Shown here piece after piece: positions 8,433-15,681 of a stretch of DNA of 29,439 nucleotides (its first letter is position 1; each line of letters starts with the position of its first letter). This DNA comes from JAICMB01 sp035295125 (lineage in GTDB: Bacteria; Acidobacteriota; Terriglobia; Bryobacterales; Bryobacteraceae). Below the pieces are notes generated by a model. That model searched no databases. It was not told the DNA's origin and was given only the letters and a program-made list of their open reading frames with translations. The DNA lies in NCBI GenBank assembly GCA_035295125.1, contig DATGJP010000069.1, forward strand, positions 1 to 29,439, written 5' to 3'. Position numbers and translations under genes: made by a program.

Positions 8433-8453
8433 CTTGGGATATAGTTTCCCAAG
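8433..8453 (+). promoter_or_regulatory. Inverted repeat enclosing a TATAGT box upstream of the HD-domain gene
   Basis: CTTGGGA (8433-8439) and TCCCAAG (8447-8453) form a perfect 7-bp inverted repeat around TATAGTT. The inner TATAGT (8440-8445) looks like a -10 hexamer, and the right arm ends 13 nt before the start codon at 8467. This could be an operator placed over the promoter, or an RNA hairpin next to the ribosome site if transcription begins further upstream. No matching -35 was found, so the reading is tentative. Confidence 0.35.
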
Positions 8454-8466
8454 GAAAGGCGGAGCT

Positions 8467-9276
8467 ATGGAAATCGATCGCAGGCTGTTTATCGCCAGTC
8501 TCGGCGGCGCGGCCACCGTGGCGTCCATGAGTCATGAAGCGCGCGCCGAGGCACTGGAACATTACATGTCCGACCTGCTGGAAGAGGCGGACGACGAGAA
8601 CAAACCGAAGTTCCCCACCGCGGCCGAACTTGAGGCTCAGATCGAAACGCGACCCTCACGGCGCGGCGCCGGCGGCATATTTGTGGCCGGAAAAGGCAAT
8701 GTCCAACGGTTGGCGCCGCTGCCCGCCAAGCCTACTCTCCTCGACTTCTATAATCTTCGCTTCACCACTGTCAATCACTGCCTGCAGAGCGCTACCGATG
8801 CCATGAAGAAAGGGCAGCCCGAAGAGATCGTGCTGGCCTGCCTGATTCACGACGTAGTCCAGACGCTCATGAAGACCGATCACGGATGGTGGGGTGCTCA
8901 GATGTTCGAGCCATACGTGTCGCCAAAGGTCGCTTTTGCCATTCGCTATCACCAGGCGCTTCGCTTTTACCCTGACCCGGCCACTGGTTACGAATATCCC
9001 GACCTTTACCGGCGTATGTTCGGCGAGGACTACACTCCTCCTCCTCACATTCAGCAGGCGTACAAATACGCCAAGGACCACAAATGGTACATGGCGGCGA
9101 GATTGGTGACGGTGCATGACCTTTACGCCTTCGATCCGAGTGCCAAGGTCTCAATGGACCCATTTGTCGATATCATTGGCCGCGGGTTCAAGCAACCGAA
9201 AGAAGGGTTGGGAAATGATAACAGCCCGGTCGCGCATTTCTGGCGGACTATGGCGTTCCCCGATACGCCGTTATAG
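8467..9276 (+). CDS. HD-domain protein with Tat-like leader, possible HD-type diiron oxygenase or phosphohydrolase
   Basis: From the chosen ATG (after a purine-rich AAGGCGGAG site) the protein has 269 residues. The N-terminus 'DRRLFIASLGGAATVAS' with the twin Arg at 5-6 looks like a Tat signal, so export in folded, metal-loaded form is likely. A helical HD domain spans about residues 95-225: H104, the pair H128-D129 ('ACLIHDVVQ'), H139 ('DHGWWGAQMF'), H162 ('IRYHQALRF') and H217-D218 ('TVHDLY'). This H...HD...H...H...D order suits two metals and is shared by HD phosphohydrolases and by mixed-valent diiron oxygenases such as PhnZ and myo-inositol oxygenase. The substrate is unknown. An upstream ATG at 8434 would place residues before the Tat motif and lacks a ribosome site. 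It stands alone, between a membrane gene and a convergent DUF4159 gene. Confidence 0.75.
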   Translation: MEIDRRLFIASLGGAATVASMSHEARAEALEHYMSDLLEEADDENKPKFPTAAELEAQIETRPSRRGAGGIFVAGKGNVQRLAPLPAKPTLLDFYNLRFTTVNHCLQSATDAMKKGQPEEIVLACLIHDVVQTLMKTDHGWWGAQMFEPYVSPKVAFAIRYHQALRFYPDPATGYEYPDLYRRMFGEDYTPPPHIQQAYKYAKDHKWYMAARLVTVHDLYAFDPSAKVSMDPFVDIIGRGFKQPKEGLGNDNSPVAHFWRTMAFPDTPL

Positions 9277-9317
9277 TGCCTCGTACCTTAGGATGCCATC
9301 CTGCATCACAAGGCGTT

Positions 9318-10163
9318 TCAATGGGTCATGGAATAGACGACGTAATTGACCCCAATCCGGATTCCTAGCGCCGAGTATTTCTCCGGATAATTCGGATCGT
9401 CCGCCCACTCCCACGAGTCGCCGATATCGGAGTTGAATGACATGGCAACCATCACGCGGCCCTTATCATCGTAAATGCCGCGCCAGTGCGGAGTCTCGCC
9501 GTCATTCCGGTACGTCGTCCCCCGGCGAAGGGCCCACTCCCCGGGGACCTGGTAGCGCTCGTCCAAATCATAGACCGTGTGAAAAATCGAATCCTTATCT
9601 TCGATCTCCACAATCGGCCGATCCGGAAACACGCGTGACATGCTTTCGTAGAACCGGTCCCACTCTTCCGTGCCCCAAAAGTCGTCCAGCATCAGGAAGC
9701 CGCCGCGCAGCAGGTATTCCCTTAGCACTTTGACCTGTGAATCGGTTAGTTTCCAATCCCCCATTTCACCCGCACATAGCCAGGGCCAGTTGTAAACGTC
9801 ATTCTCATCGTCCAGGTTGACCGGTTGTTCGAGTGAGCGGACATGGATACGCGTTAGGCGACGCAGAGCCTGCGCGAAGTGCCGGTCGGCCCGAGGATAA
9901 TCCTGAGTCCAACTTGTTCCGCCTTCCCGCCAGTCCAGCGCACCATAGCGATAAAAGCGGCGTCCAAACCGCGCTTGCGGGTGCTGCGGATACATCAGCC
10001 GGGCAAATATCCACTCGGTCTTCTCCAGGCCATCCGAAGGCATCGCGACGTTGTCGTATGGCTCCATGCTCTGGTACAACCGCCAGGGTTTTTGGAAAGC
10101 CAAGACAGTGGTCGCCAATGCGATCCCAACCCCCAACCGCCAACCTGACTTCCGCGAAGTCAT
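9318..10163 (-). CDS. DUF4159 domain-containing exported or membrane-anchored protein
   Basis: A 281-residue protein with an N-terminal hydrophobic segment ('WRLGVGIALATTVLAF') that acts as a signal peptide or anchor. The rest matches DUF4159: 'FARLMYPQHPQARFGRRFYRYG', 'WTQDYPRADRHFAQALRRLTRI', 'NWPWLCAGEMGDWKLTDSQVKVLREYLLRGGFLMLDDFWG', then 'NSDIGDSWEWADDPNYPEKYSALGIRIGVNYVVYSMTH'. The fold is thought to be glutamine-amidotransferase-like, without known activity. DUF4159 genes often stand in MoxR/DUF58 aerotolerance-type clusters; none of those partners is visible here. ATG 10163 is preferred over 10181 because AGGAAA lies just upstream of it. It is divergent from a small secreted protein gene. 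Confidence 0.87.
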   Translation of the reverse strand: MTSRKSGWRLGVGIALATTVLAFQKPWRLYQSMEPYDNVAMPSDGLEKTEWIFARLMYPQHPQARFGRRFYRYGALDWREGGTSWTQDYPRADRHFAQALRRLTRIHVRSLEQPVNLDDENDVYNWPWLCAGEMGDWKLTDSQVKVLREYLLRGGFLMLDDFWGTEEWDRFYESMSRVFPDRPIVEIEDKDSIFHTVYDLDERYQVPGEWALRRGTTYRNDGETPHWRGIYDDKGRVMVAMSFNSDIGDSWEWADDPNYPEKYSALGIRIGVNYVVYSMTH

Positions 10164-10220
10164 GAGCTTTCCTGTGAGCATAACACCGGCGACAAACTAA
10201 TGACGTGCGAGACTGGAAGT

Positions 10221-10601
10221 ATGGGTCGGAAAAATTGGGCGGCTATAATTGTCGTTCTATTGCTTTCGACCGGTCTACATGCTCAATACCGGGCGCGTCG
10301 CGGAATGCCGTCCTCATCGACAGGAAACGCACCCGCGCTCAAGGGCTTGGTGGTCACCTTCCACGGGGCGCTTAAGAAGCTGACCAAGAAGGAGATCCTG
10401 ATTCAGTCCGACGACAATCAGCTTCTCACGTTCCGGTGTTCGAAGAAGACCAAATTCCTGGGCGCGGAAGGCGAAGTCAAGCCTACAGACATCGACCTCG
10501 AGTCTCCCGTGACGATTTCCGCCAGCGAGGACGTCGACCTGAAGCTCATGGCGATCAGCGTCAAGGCCGACCCGGTGAAGAAGAAGCCGTTAGAACGTTA
10601 G
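10221..10601 (+). CDS. Small secreted protein of unknown function
   Basis: A 126-residue protein starting with a classical signal peptide ('MGRKNWAAIIVVLLLSTGLHAQ', cleavage likely after 'LHA'). The mature part is rich in Lys and Asp with short beta strands ('LVVTFHGALKKLTKKEILIQSDDNQLLTFRC', 'PVTISASEDVDLKLMAISVKA'), resembling small OB-like exported proteins of the DUF5666 type, but I cannot assign it firmly. ATG 10221 follows TGGAAG and gives a clean leader; ATG 10200 would add seven residues and has no ribosome site. It is divergent from the DUF4159 gene (57 bases between starts), so the two may share a control region. It is convergent with the small membrane gene ending at 10611. Confidence 0.7.
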   Translation: MGRKNWAAIIVVLLLSTGLHAQYRARRGMPSSSTGNAPALKGLVVTFHGALKKLTKKEILIQSDDNQLLTFRCSKKTKFLGAEGEVKPTDIDLESPVTISASEDVDLKLMAISVKADPVKKKPLER

Positions 10602-10610
10602 ACTGAACCG

Positions 10611-10871
10611 CTAGGCGTGTTTCTCGTGGTGCATCGTCAATTCGAGTAATCCACCCAAGCCCCAAAACAAGAGGAAGATAATGGCGAAGCCCGTGATCAG
10701 GTCCGCGACGGGACCTGTAAGAAGCAGCGGCGGGGGTACGAAACCGACGGCGAAGGCAATCGCCAGGCTTACAAGGTGCAAATACCACGCCCGCGCACCA
10801 AAGAAATAGAGCAGCACGATCGCTAAGGCGACAGCCGCGCCGTATGACAGCATTACCAGGAGAGGCGACAT
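10611..10871 (-). CDS. Small integral membrane protein
   Basis: An 86-residue protein with two or three hydrophobic helices ('LLVMLSYGAAVALAIVLLYFFG', 'WYLHLVSLAIAFAVGFVPPPLLL', 'LITGFAIIFLLFWGLGGLLEL') and a His-rich end ('MHHEKHA'). The start at 10871 has a textbook ribosome site (AAGGAG, 6 nt upstream), so the longer reading from 10952 is rejected. No named family was recognised. It is divergent from uup, about 106 bases away, and its 3' end lies 9 bases from the convergent secreted-protein gene. Confidence 0.75.
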   Translation of the reverse strand: MSPLLVMLSYGAAVALAIVLLYFFGARAWYLHLVSLAIAFAVGFVPPPLLLTGPVADLITGFAIIFLLFWGLGGLLELTMHHEKHA

Positions 10872-10932
10872 GCTTTCTCCTTTCCGCCTCAATTTTACGC
10901 CTCCTACCGCCCGATTACTAGTCAGAACCCGC

Positions 10933-10952
10933 GGCGAAACCGCCTGTGCCAC
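10933..10952 (+). repeat. Dispersed short repeat, copy 3
   Basis: GGCGAAACCGCCTGTGCCAC matches copy 1 (reverse strand of 5854-5873) at 18 of 20 positions, and copy 2 at 5902. It lies in the intergenic space upstream of uup, just before a TACAAT -10-like box (10962-10967). The core GGCG...CGCC can pair as a short stem. Confidence 0.6.
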
Positions 10953-10961
10953 CTACCCCGT

Positions 10962-10967
10962 TACAAT
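10962..10967 (+). promoter_or_regulatory. -10-like TACAAT upstream of uup
   Basis: TACAAT matches the -10 consensus at five of six positions and lies 10 nt before the uup ATG. No Shine-Dalgarno sequence lies in this interval. No clear -35 was found at 16-18 nt; that spot is occupied by the dispersed repeat copy 3. Confidence 0.35.
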
Positions 10968-10977
10968 TGTTGTGCGG

Positions 10978-12786
10978 ATGGCTCTGCTGCTCAGTTGCCA
11001 AAAAATCTCCAAGACATTTGGCGCGCAAACGTTGTTTGAAGACATCTCGCTGACGATCTCCGATGGAGATCGCATCGGCCTGATCGGTCCGAATGGCTCC
11101 GGTAAATCGACACTGCTCGAAATCCTCAGCGGTTCGGTTTCTCTCGACGACGGGATCATCGCGCCAAGGAAGCTTCTGCGCATGGGTTATGTCTCCCAAG
11201 AGTCGCCGCTCGAGCCGGATCTGACGGTCCAGCAGGTTATGGACGCCGTCCACTTGACCGAGGACCTCACCGAGGCGGAGCGCTCCGCACGCACTAATTC
11301 CGTACTCGGCCGCGTCGGCTTCACCGACACGAGTGTCCGGGCCGGCGCACTCTCGGGAGGATGGCGTAAGCGTCTCGCCATTGCGCGCGAACTGCTCAAG
11401 GAACCCGACCTCCTGCTTTTGGACGAACCCACCAACCACCTGGATCTCGAAGGCATCCTGTGGATGGAAAAGCTGCTGAAATCGGCATCCTTTGCATCGT
11501 TCACCGTCAGTCACGACCGTTACTTCCTCGAGAATACGGCCACCGTCATGATGGAGATCAACCGCCTCTATCCCGACGGTCTTTTCCGTGTCGACGGGAA
11601 TTACAGCGCTTTTCTGGAGAAGAAGGAAGAGTTTCTGCACGCCCAGGCGAAGCACCAGGAGTCGCTCGAGAACAAAGTCCACCGCGAAATCGAGTGGCTG
11701 CGGCGCGGCGCGAAGGCCCGCACCACCAAATCGAAAGCGCGAATCGACGCGGCCGAACGTCTGATGGAGCAACTCAGCGCTCTTTCGGCGCGCACTTCGA
11801 CCCGAACCACCCAGATCGACTTCACTGCCACCGACCGGCGCACCAAGCGACTCATAGAAACTGAGTCGATCGCGAAAACGATAGCCGGCCGGCGTCTCTT
11901 CGAACACGTCTCCCTGGTCCTGTCACCCGGCACCCGATTAGGCCTGCTCGGCGCGAACGGAAGCGGCAAAACGACCCTGCTCCGAATTCTGGCCGGCGAG
12001 ATCGCGCCGGATACCGGAAACGTCAGGCGTGCCGAGGGTGTGCGCGTGGTGTACTTTGATCAAAACCGGGAGCAGCTCGATCCACAGGTTCCCCTGCGCA
12101 AGGCGCTTGCGCCCGAGGGTGACAGCGTCATCTACCAGGGCCGGACCATCCACGTAGCCGGCTGGGCCAACCGCTTCCAGTTTCGCAACGACCAGCTCGA
12201 TCTTGCGGTCGGGCGGCTTTCGGGCGGCGAACAAGCGCGTGTGGTAATCGCCCGGCTGATGCTGCAGCCCGCCGATGTGCTGCTGCTGGATGAGCCCACG
12301 AACGACCTCGACATACCCACACTCGAAATCCTGGAAGAGAGCCTGCTCGATTTCAGCGGTGCGGTGGTGCTTGTCACCCACGACCGCTACATGCTCGACC
12401 GCGTCTCCACCGTCATTGTGGGGCTGGACGGAACGGGCGGCGCCGGCGCATTCGCCGATTGCGAGCAGGCAGAGCGCTGGCTGAGGGAACGAAGCCTGCA
12501 AAAAGCCGAGGACCGCATTCGCAAGCCGGACGATCGCAAGAAGACGGCGGACGTCAAGCCGAAAAAGCTGTCATATCTGGAGAGCCGCGAATTCGAGCAG
12601 ATCGAGGTCCGCATCGGGGAAGCCGAGGACCGCCTCCGCACCGCTCAGAGCCAACTTCAGACCGCGGAAGGAAGCCACGATGCGGCAATCATGCAAGGGC
12701 GCTATGAAGAGCTGCTTGCCGCCCAGGCGCTGGTCGATCAACTTTACGCCCGTTGGGCGGAATTGGAATCCAAGGTGGCGGGGTGA
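10978..12786 (+). CDS. uup: ABC-F family ATPase, Uup type
   Basis: A soluble, 602-residue tandem ATPase without membrane segments. ABC-F proteins bind the ribosome or nucleic acid; Uup has been tied to DNA branch processing and ribosome rescue. First domain: Walker A 'GPNGSGKS' (37-44), signature 'LSGGW' (125-129), Walker B 'LLLLDEPTNHLD' (146-157). A charged helical linker (about 205-275, 'KVHREIEWLRRGAKARTTKSKARI') has the Uup/EttA arm character. Second domain: Walker A 'GANGSGKT' (325-332), signature 'LSGGEQ' (414-419), Walker B 'LLLDEPTNDLD'. The C-terminus is a basic stretch and coiled coil ('YLESREFEQIEVRIGEAEDRLRTAQSQLQ'), typical of Uup. ATG 10978 is chosen because similarity begins there. 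Its stop overlaps the YihY start, implying a shared transcript. Confidence 0.92.
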   Translation: MALLLSCQKISKTFGAQTLFEDISLTISDGDRIGLIGPNGSGKSTLLEILSGSVSLDDGIIAPRKLLRMGYVSQESPLEPDLTVQQVMDAVHLTEDLTEAERSARTNSVLGRVGFTDTSVRAGALSGGWRKRLAIARELLKEPDLLLLDEPTNHLDLEGILWMEKLLKSASFASFTVSHDRYFLENTATVMMEINRLYPDGLFRVDGNYSAFLEKKEEFLHAQAKHQESLENKVHREIEWLRRGAKARTTKSKARIDAAERLMEQLSALSARTSTRTTQIDFTATDRRTKRLIETESIAKTIAGRRLFEHVSLVLSPGTRLGLLGANGSGKTTLLRILAGEIAPDTGNVRRAEGVRVVYFDQNREQLDPQVPLRKALAPEGDSVIYQGRTIHVAGWANRFQFRNDQLDLAVGRLSGGEQARVVIARLMLQPADVLLLDEPTNDLDIPTLEILEESLLDFSGAVVLVTHDRYMLDRVSTVIVGLDGTGGAGAFADCEQAERWLRERSLQKAEDRIRKPDDRKKTADVKPKKLSYLESREFEQIEVRIGEAEDRLRTAQSQLQTAEGSHDAAIMQGRYEELLAAQALVDQLYARWAELESKVAG

Positions 12787-13646
12787 TCGAAGTCCAGCCC
12801 AGGCCGTGGACCCGTATAGGGCGCTTGTTTCGCAACGCATTTATCGCCGCTTACGAGGACAACTGCTTCGGAATCGCGAAAGGCGTCGCGTATTCTTCCC
12901 TGCTCTCGCTGTTTCCTGTTCTAACTTCCATCGCAACGATCCTGATTCAGGCCAACGCCGAGGCAGTCTCGCGGACTTTGGAGCGTTTCCTTGGCCAGGT
13001 GGCGCCGCCCGGCTCCGGCGAATTACTCCAATATCAGTTCACCATCAAGGGCCAGCGGCCGGTCGGCCTGATCATTGTGGCGATGCTTTTGTCGGTTTGG
13101 GCCGCGTCGGGCGCGATGATGAGCCTGATGGAGGGCTTTCAGGCGGCCTACCGGCTGCCGTCGGGCCGATCCTTTCTGAGACAAAGGGGTGTGGCCGTCC
13201 TACTCGTCTTCGTGGCCGCCGTGCCCGCCATTGGTGCTACGTCGCTGATCGTTTTCGGCGCCCGCTTCGAAGCACAACTTTTCGCCGCGCTGGGTATTCC
13301 AGCGCAGGGAGGACACTTGACCGGCTGGGCCGCCGTGCTCAGCGTTGCGACGCGCTACGTGATCGCTTTCGCCTGCGTAGTCCTGGTCACGGGCTTACTT
13401 TACTATTTCGGACCCAACCTTCCTGTGAAACTGCGGCACGTCTGGCCCGGCGCGGCGGCCGCCACCTTCCTCTGGGCCGTCACCACCTCGGTTTTTGCTT
13501 GGTACGTGCGGAATATCGCGAACTACAACGTGGTATATGGAAGTATCGGCGCGGTCATTGCTCTGCTCGTCTGGATGTACCTGCTGGCGGTCATGGCGCT
13601 GCTCGGGTGCGAATTCAACGCCGAACAGGATCGTCTGCGGGCGTAA
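12783..13646 (+). CDS. YihY/BrkB-family integral membrane protein
   Basis: A membrane protein of about 287 residues with roughly six helices, of the YihY (UPF0761) family once called RNase BN. Family marks include 'GIAKGVAYSSLLSLFPVLTSIATIL', 'VWAASGAMMSLMEGFQAAYRLP', 'YYFGPNLPVKLRHVWPGAAAATFLWAVTTSVFAWYV', 'YGSIGAVIALLVWMYLLAVMALLGCEFNAE'. No enzymatic activity is established for the family. The start is taken as GTG 12783, which overlaps the uup stop (GTGA) and follows AAGGTGG, so translation is probably coupled to uup; an ATG at 12753 inside uup is possible but less likely. Confidence 0.88.
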   Translation: MIEVQPRPWTRIGRLFRNAFIAAYEDNCFGIAKGVAYSSLLSLFPVLTSIATILIQANAEAVSRTLERFLGQVAPPGSGELLQYQFTIKGQRPVGLIIVAMLLSVWAASGAMMSLMEGFQAAYRLPSGRSFLRQRGVAVLLVFVAAVPAIGATSLIVFGARFEAQLFAALGIPAQGGHLTGWAAVLSVATRYVIAFACVVLVTGLLYYFGPNLPVKLRHVWPGAAAATFLWAVTTSVFAWYVRNIANYNVVYGSIGAVIALLVWMYLLAVMALLGCEFNAEQDRLRA

Positions 13647-13680
13647 GGTGACCTGCCCTTGTGAGTGATAAGCTACCTCT

Positions 13681-14475
13681 GTGTCGATGCCGGCCACAGT
13701 TAAACAACACGCTCCGTGTGTCAGTTGCGGCGCGGATCTGCATGGCGGGTTTTGCTCCGCTTGCGGTGAACCCGCTGTGCATGAAGGCGATCTCAGCCTG
13801 CGCCACCTCACGCACGAGTTCCTTCATGAGTTTACGCACCTCGATGGAAAAATCTGGCGGACCCTTTTCGCGCTTCTGTTCCAACCCGGACGCCTGACCA
13901 AAGAATATTGGTCGGGCCGGCGCGGTCGCTGGATTCGTCCGCTTCGGCTCTACCTGGTGATCTCGGCCTTGACCCTTCTGTTCGCCGCAAACGCCGCCGG
14001 TCCCCTGGGCCTGCGGGTGTGGGTTACTGGCGATGGAAACTACACCGTCGGGAGCCGCCCGACAAACGGACCCCAAGTGACACCGATCGACGCCGAGGTG
14101 AGCCATCGCGTTCAATCGGTCTACCTGTGGATCCGGTACCTGAGCCTGGGTGTGTTCGCGGGGGCAAGCCTGCTGGCTTATCGCAAGAAGCAGCGTTTTT
14201 ACGGCGCGCACATCATTCTCGGCATGCACTTTTACAGCTTCGAGTACATCGTCAGCGGAGCGCTGGCGCGTGCGTGGCCCAATGCTGCTGTGGGACCCGT
14301 GATCACGGTCGTGATCGGCTTCGTGTATCTCTGGATTTGCCTGCGTCGGCTTTACGGCGAAGGCTGGCTGCGCACTTTCTTCAAGAGCCTTCTCCTATTT
14401 TTTGCCGTGGCCTTCGCGGAAATGGTTACCGTGGGCGGGTCCGTTTTCGCCGCCGCGACCATGTTCAAGCATTAG
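13681..14475 (+). CDS. DUF3667 membrane protein with N-terminal zinc ribbon
   Basis: 264 residues. The N-terminus holds a CxxC...CxxC zinc ribbon (C13, C16, C25, C28: 'CVSCGADLHGGFCSACGE'). It is followed by a conserved amphipathic section ('LTHEFLHEFTHLDGKIWRTLFALLFQPGRLTKEYWSGRRGRWIRPLRLYLVIS') that is diagnostic of DUF3667, and about four transmembrane helices ('LRLYLVISALTLLFAAN', 'LSLGVFAGASLLAY', 'AVGPVITVVIGFVYLWICL', 'SLLLFFAVAFAEMVTVGGSVFA'). Function is not known. The start may be GTG 13681 or ATG 13687; no good ribosome site exists for either. It is 34 bases after YihY on the same strand, so co-transcription is possible. Confidence 0.85.
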   Translation: MSMPATVKQHAPCVSCGADLHGGFCSACGEPAVHEGDLSLRHLTHEFLHEFTHLDGKIWRTLFALLFQPGRLTKEYWSGRRGRWIRPLRLYLVISALTLLFAANAAGPLGLRVWVTGDGNYTVGSRPTNGPQVTPIDAEVSHRVQSVYLWIRYLSLGVFAGASLLAYRKKQRFYGAHIILGMHFYSFEYIVSGALARAWPNAAVGPVITVVIGFVYLWICLRRLYGEGWLRTFFKSLLLFFAVAFAEMVTVGGSVFAAATMFKH

Positions 14476-14498
14476 GCGTATTGCCGCCTTCAGGCCCG

Positions 14499-14570
14499 CT
14501 GCGATACTACGACTCTGCATACGCTCGGTTCATTTCTCCTGATCCCTATTCGGCCAGCGGGGGCGGGCAG
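14499..14570 (+). pseudogene. Orphan fragment of an RHS-repeat-associated core domain
   Basis: Translated in the frame starting at 14499, this short stretch reads 'LRYYDSAYARFISPDPYSAS' followed by GGGQ. This is very close to the RHS/YD-repeat core end motif (R-Y-Y-D-x-x-x-G-R-F-x-S-x-D-P). The frame has no start of its own, no RHS repeats upstream (that space is the DUF3667 gene in another frame) and no continuation of the core after GGGQ. It is best seen as a remnant of a lost polymorphic-toxin or wall-associated RHS gene. Chance similarity is possible but unlikely given the length of the match. Confidence 0.6.
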
Positions 14571-14718
14571 GCGGCACGACCGTCTCGCAGAGGTGGAATT
14601 TCGCTCGCCGAACGTGACCCACGCCACCCGGATGTCCCGGTACCAGGTTTTGACTCGTATTGGTCGGTCGGCACGGCAGGAAGTCATCGACCGAATCGGA
14701 GCCGACGCCGCAGCGCCT

Positions 14719-15375
14719 TCATTCCTGTGGAAGACGTTTCCACTCGGTGGTGCCTTCGATGTCAATGCGCAGGGTTTTCGAAACCCGCCCTTGCGGATCG
14801 CGCAGAAACACGCGGCTCGCTGCTGGATCGGAGGACACATAGAAGATGTCATTCGACTCCGCAACCCAGGGAACTTTGGCAAACCTGTTGCGCTGCCCCA
14901 ACAGACGGTCCCCCTCGCGAGTGATGTCGTAATAAACGCCCGGCGCTTGCTGATAGCGGCCCACATACTCATCGAGCAGGGCGGACGCCACGGCAGGTCG
15001 CGGTCGATTCGGGTAGGGTATCGTCGTGCCATGTACCGCAACCAGTTTCCAGATGTGATCCCGTAATGCGAAAGTGTCGATCTCCACGCCCTCGTAGTCG
15101 CCGGCCGGCCCGCTGAAGACGAGGCGGTACACGAGCAATGCGCTATCTCCGAAGTCTCGGAATCGCACGTCTTCGTAGTGGAACTGATATGTTCCGGCTT
15201 TCGCAAGCGGAGCCAGTTCGCTCATCGCCTGCCGATAGTCGAGCGTACGACCGTTCGAATAAGCGAATACCGCATCTTCGGCCACCAGGCGGAGGTAGGC
15301 CTCCCTGTCTCCTTCGAAGAAGGCCTTGAACCGTTGCTGAGCCAGCCGCACCAGTTCGTCCCGCCGAGAAGTCAT
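14719..15375 (-). CDS. NTF2-like (SnoaL/DUF4440) protein with C-terminal DUF3471-like domain
   Basis: About 218 residues from ATG 15375. The N-terminal part (about 3-118) resembles NTF2/SnoaL-like stress proteins: 'LVRLAQQRFKAFFEGDREAYLRLVAEDAVFAYSNGRTLDYRQAM', 'FRDFGDSALLVYRL', 'FALRDHIWKLVAVHGTTIP'. The second part (about 130-218) resembles DUF3471, a small beta domain found after beta-lactamases and similar proteins: 'LDEYVGRYQQAPGVYYDITREGDRLLGQ', 'KTLRIDIEGTTEWKRL'. A GTG at 15417 would add a short hydrophobic stretch and could give a secreted form; the much longer frame start at 15600 is not credible. Ligand and reaction are unknown. It stands alone, convergent with the RHS fragment and DUF3667 gene. 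Confidence 0.75.
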   Translation of the reverse strand: MTSRRDELVRLAQQRFKAFFEGDREAYLRLVAEDAVFAYSNGRTLDYRQAMSELAPLAKAGTYQFHYEDVRFRDFGDSALLVYRLVFSGPAGDYEGVEIDTFALRDHIWKLVAVHGTTIPYPNRPRPAVASALLDEYVGRYQQAPGVYYDITREGDRLLGQRNRFAKVPWVAESNDIFYVSSDPAASRVFLRDPQGRVSKTLRIDIEGTTEWKRLPQE

Positions 15376-15681
15376 TGCTGTGCTTGCCGACCGGGCATAC
15401 GCGCCGGCACAGATCACGAAAAAATGGTGCAGAGGATTGGCGTTGGCATGATGGAAACCGCTCGCGAAGGCGAAGATACACTGTGGCGTCGGAAAGACGG
15501 ACAGATCAAGGTTCTCACTGCGGGTCGCTTTGGGTAAGGGCAAATACTCTATTCCTCGCGAGCGCCGACGGGCGGTAGGGACGATGCGGTCCATACGCAC
15601 GGCTTCAGCCGCATATGTGCTTCCCGAAGACTGCGCTATGGCGGTTTTCGTCCACTTTCGCGGACCACAGGTCGGGCGGTC
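15376..15681. other. Intergenic region with an imperfect hairpin
   Basis: Holds the upstream region of the NTF2-like gene and the downstream end of the three-gene set ending at 15682. An imperfect inverted repeat lies at 15592-15617 (CATACG, bulge CA, CGGC, loop TTCA, GCCG, CATATG), suitable as a weak minus-strand terminator for that set, though no T tract follows. No convincing gene is seen. Confidence 0.4.

Noticed and set aside
9280..9317. AGGAT/ATCCT hairpin between the HD gene and the DUF4159 gene
   Set aside because: Only a 5-bp stem with no T tract; not enough to call a terminator.
10918..11907. 329-codon minus-strand ORF over uup
   Set aside because: Shadow of the ABC-F gene, which has full Walker and signature motifs on the plus strand.
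14490..15206. 238-codon minus-strand ORF overlapping the NTF2-like gene
   Set aside because: Composition rich in Ser, Arg and Thr without any domain; the NTF2-like frame is the coding one.
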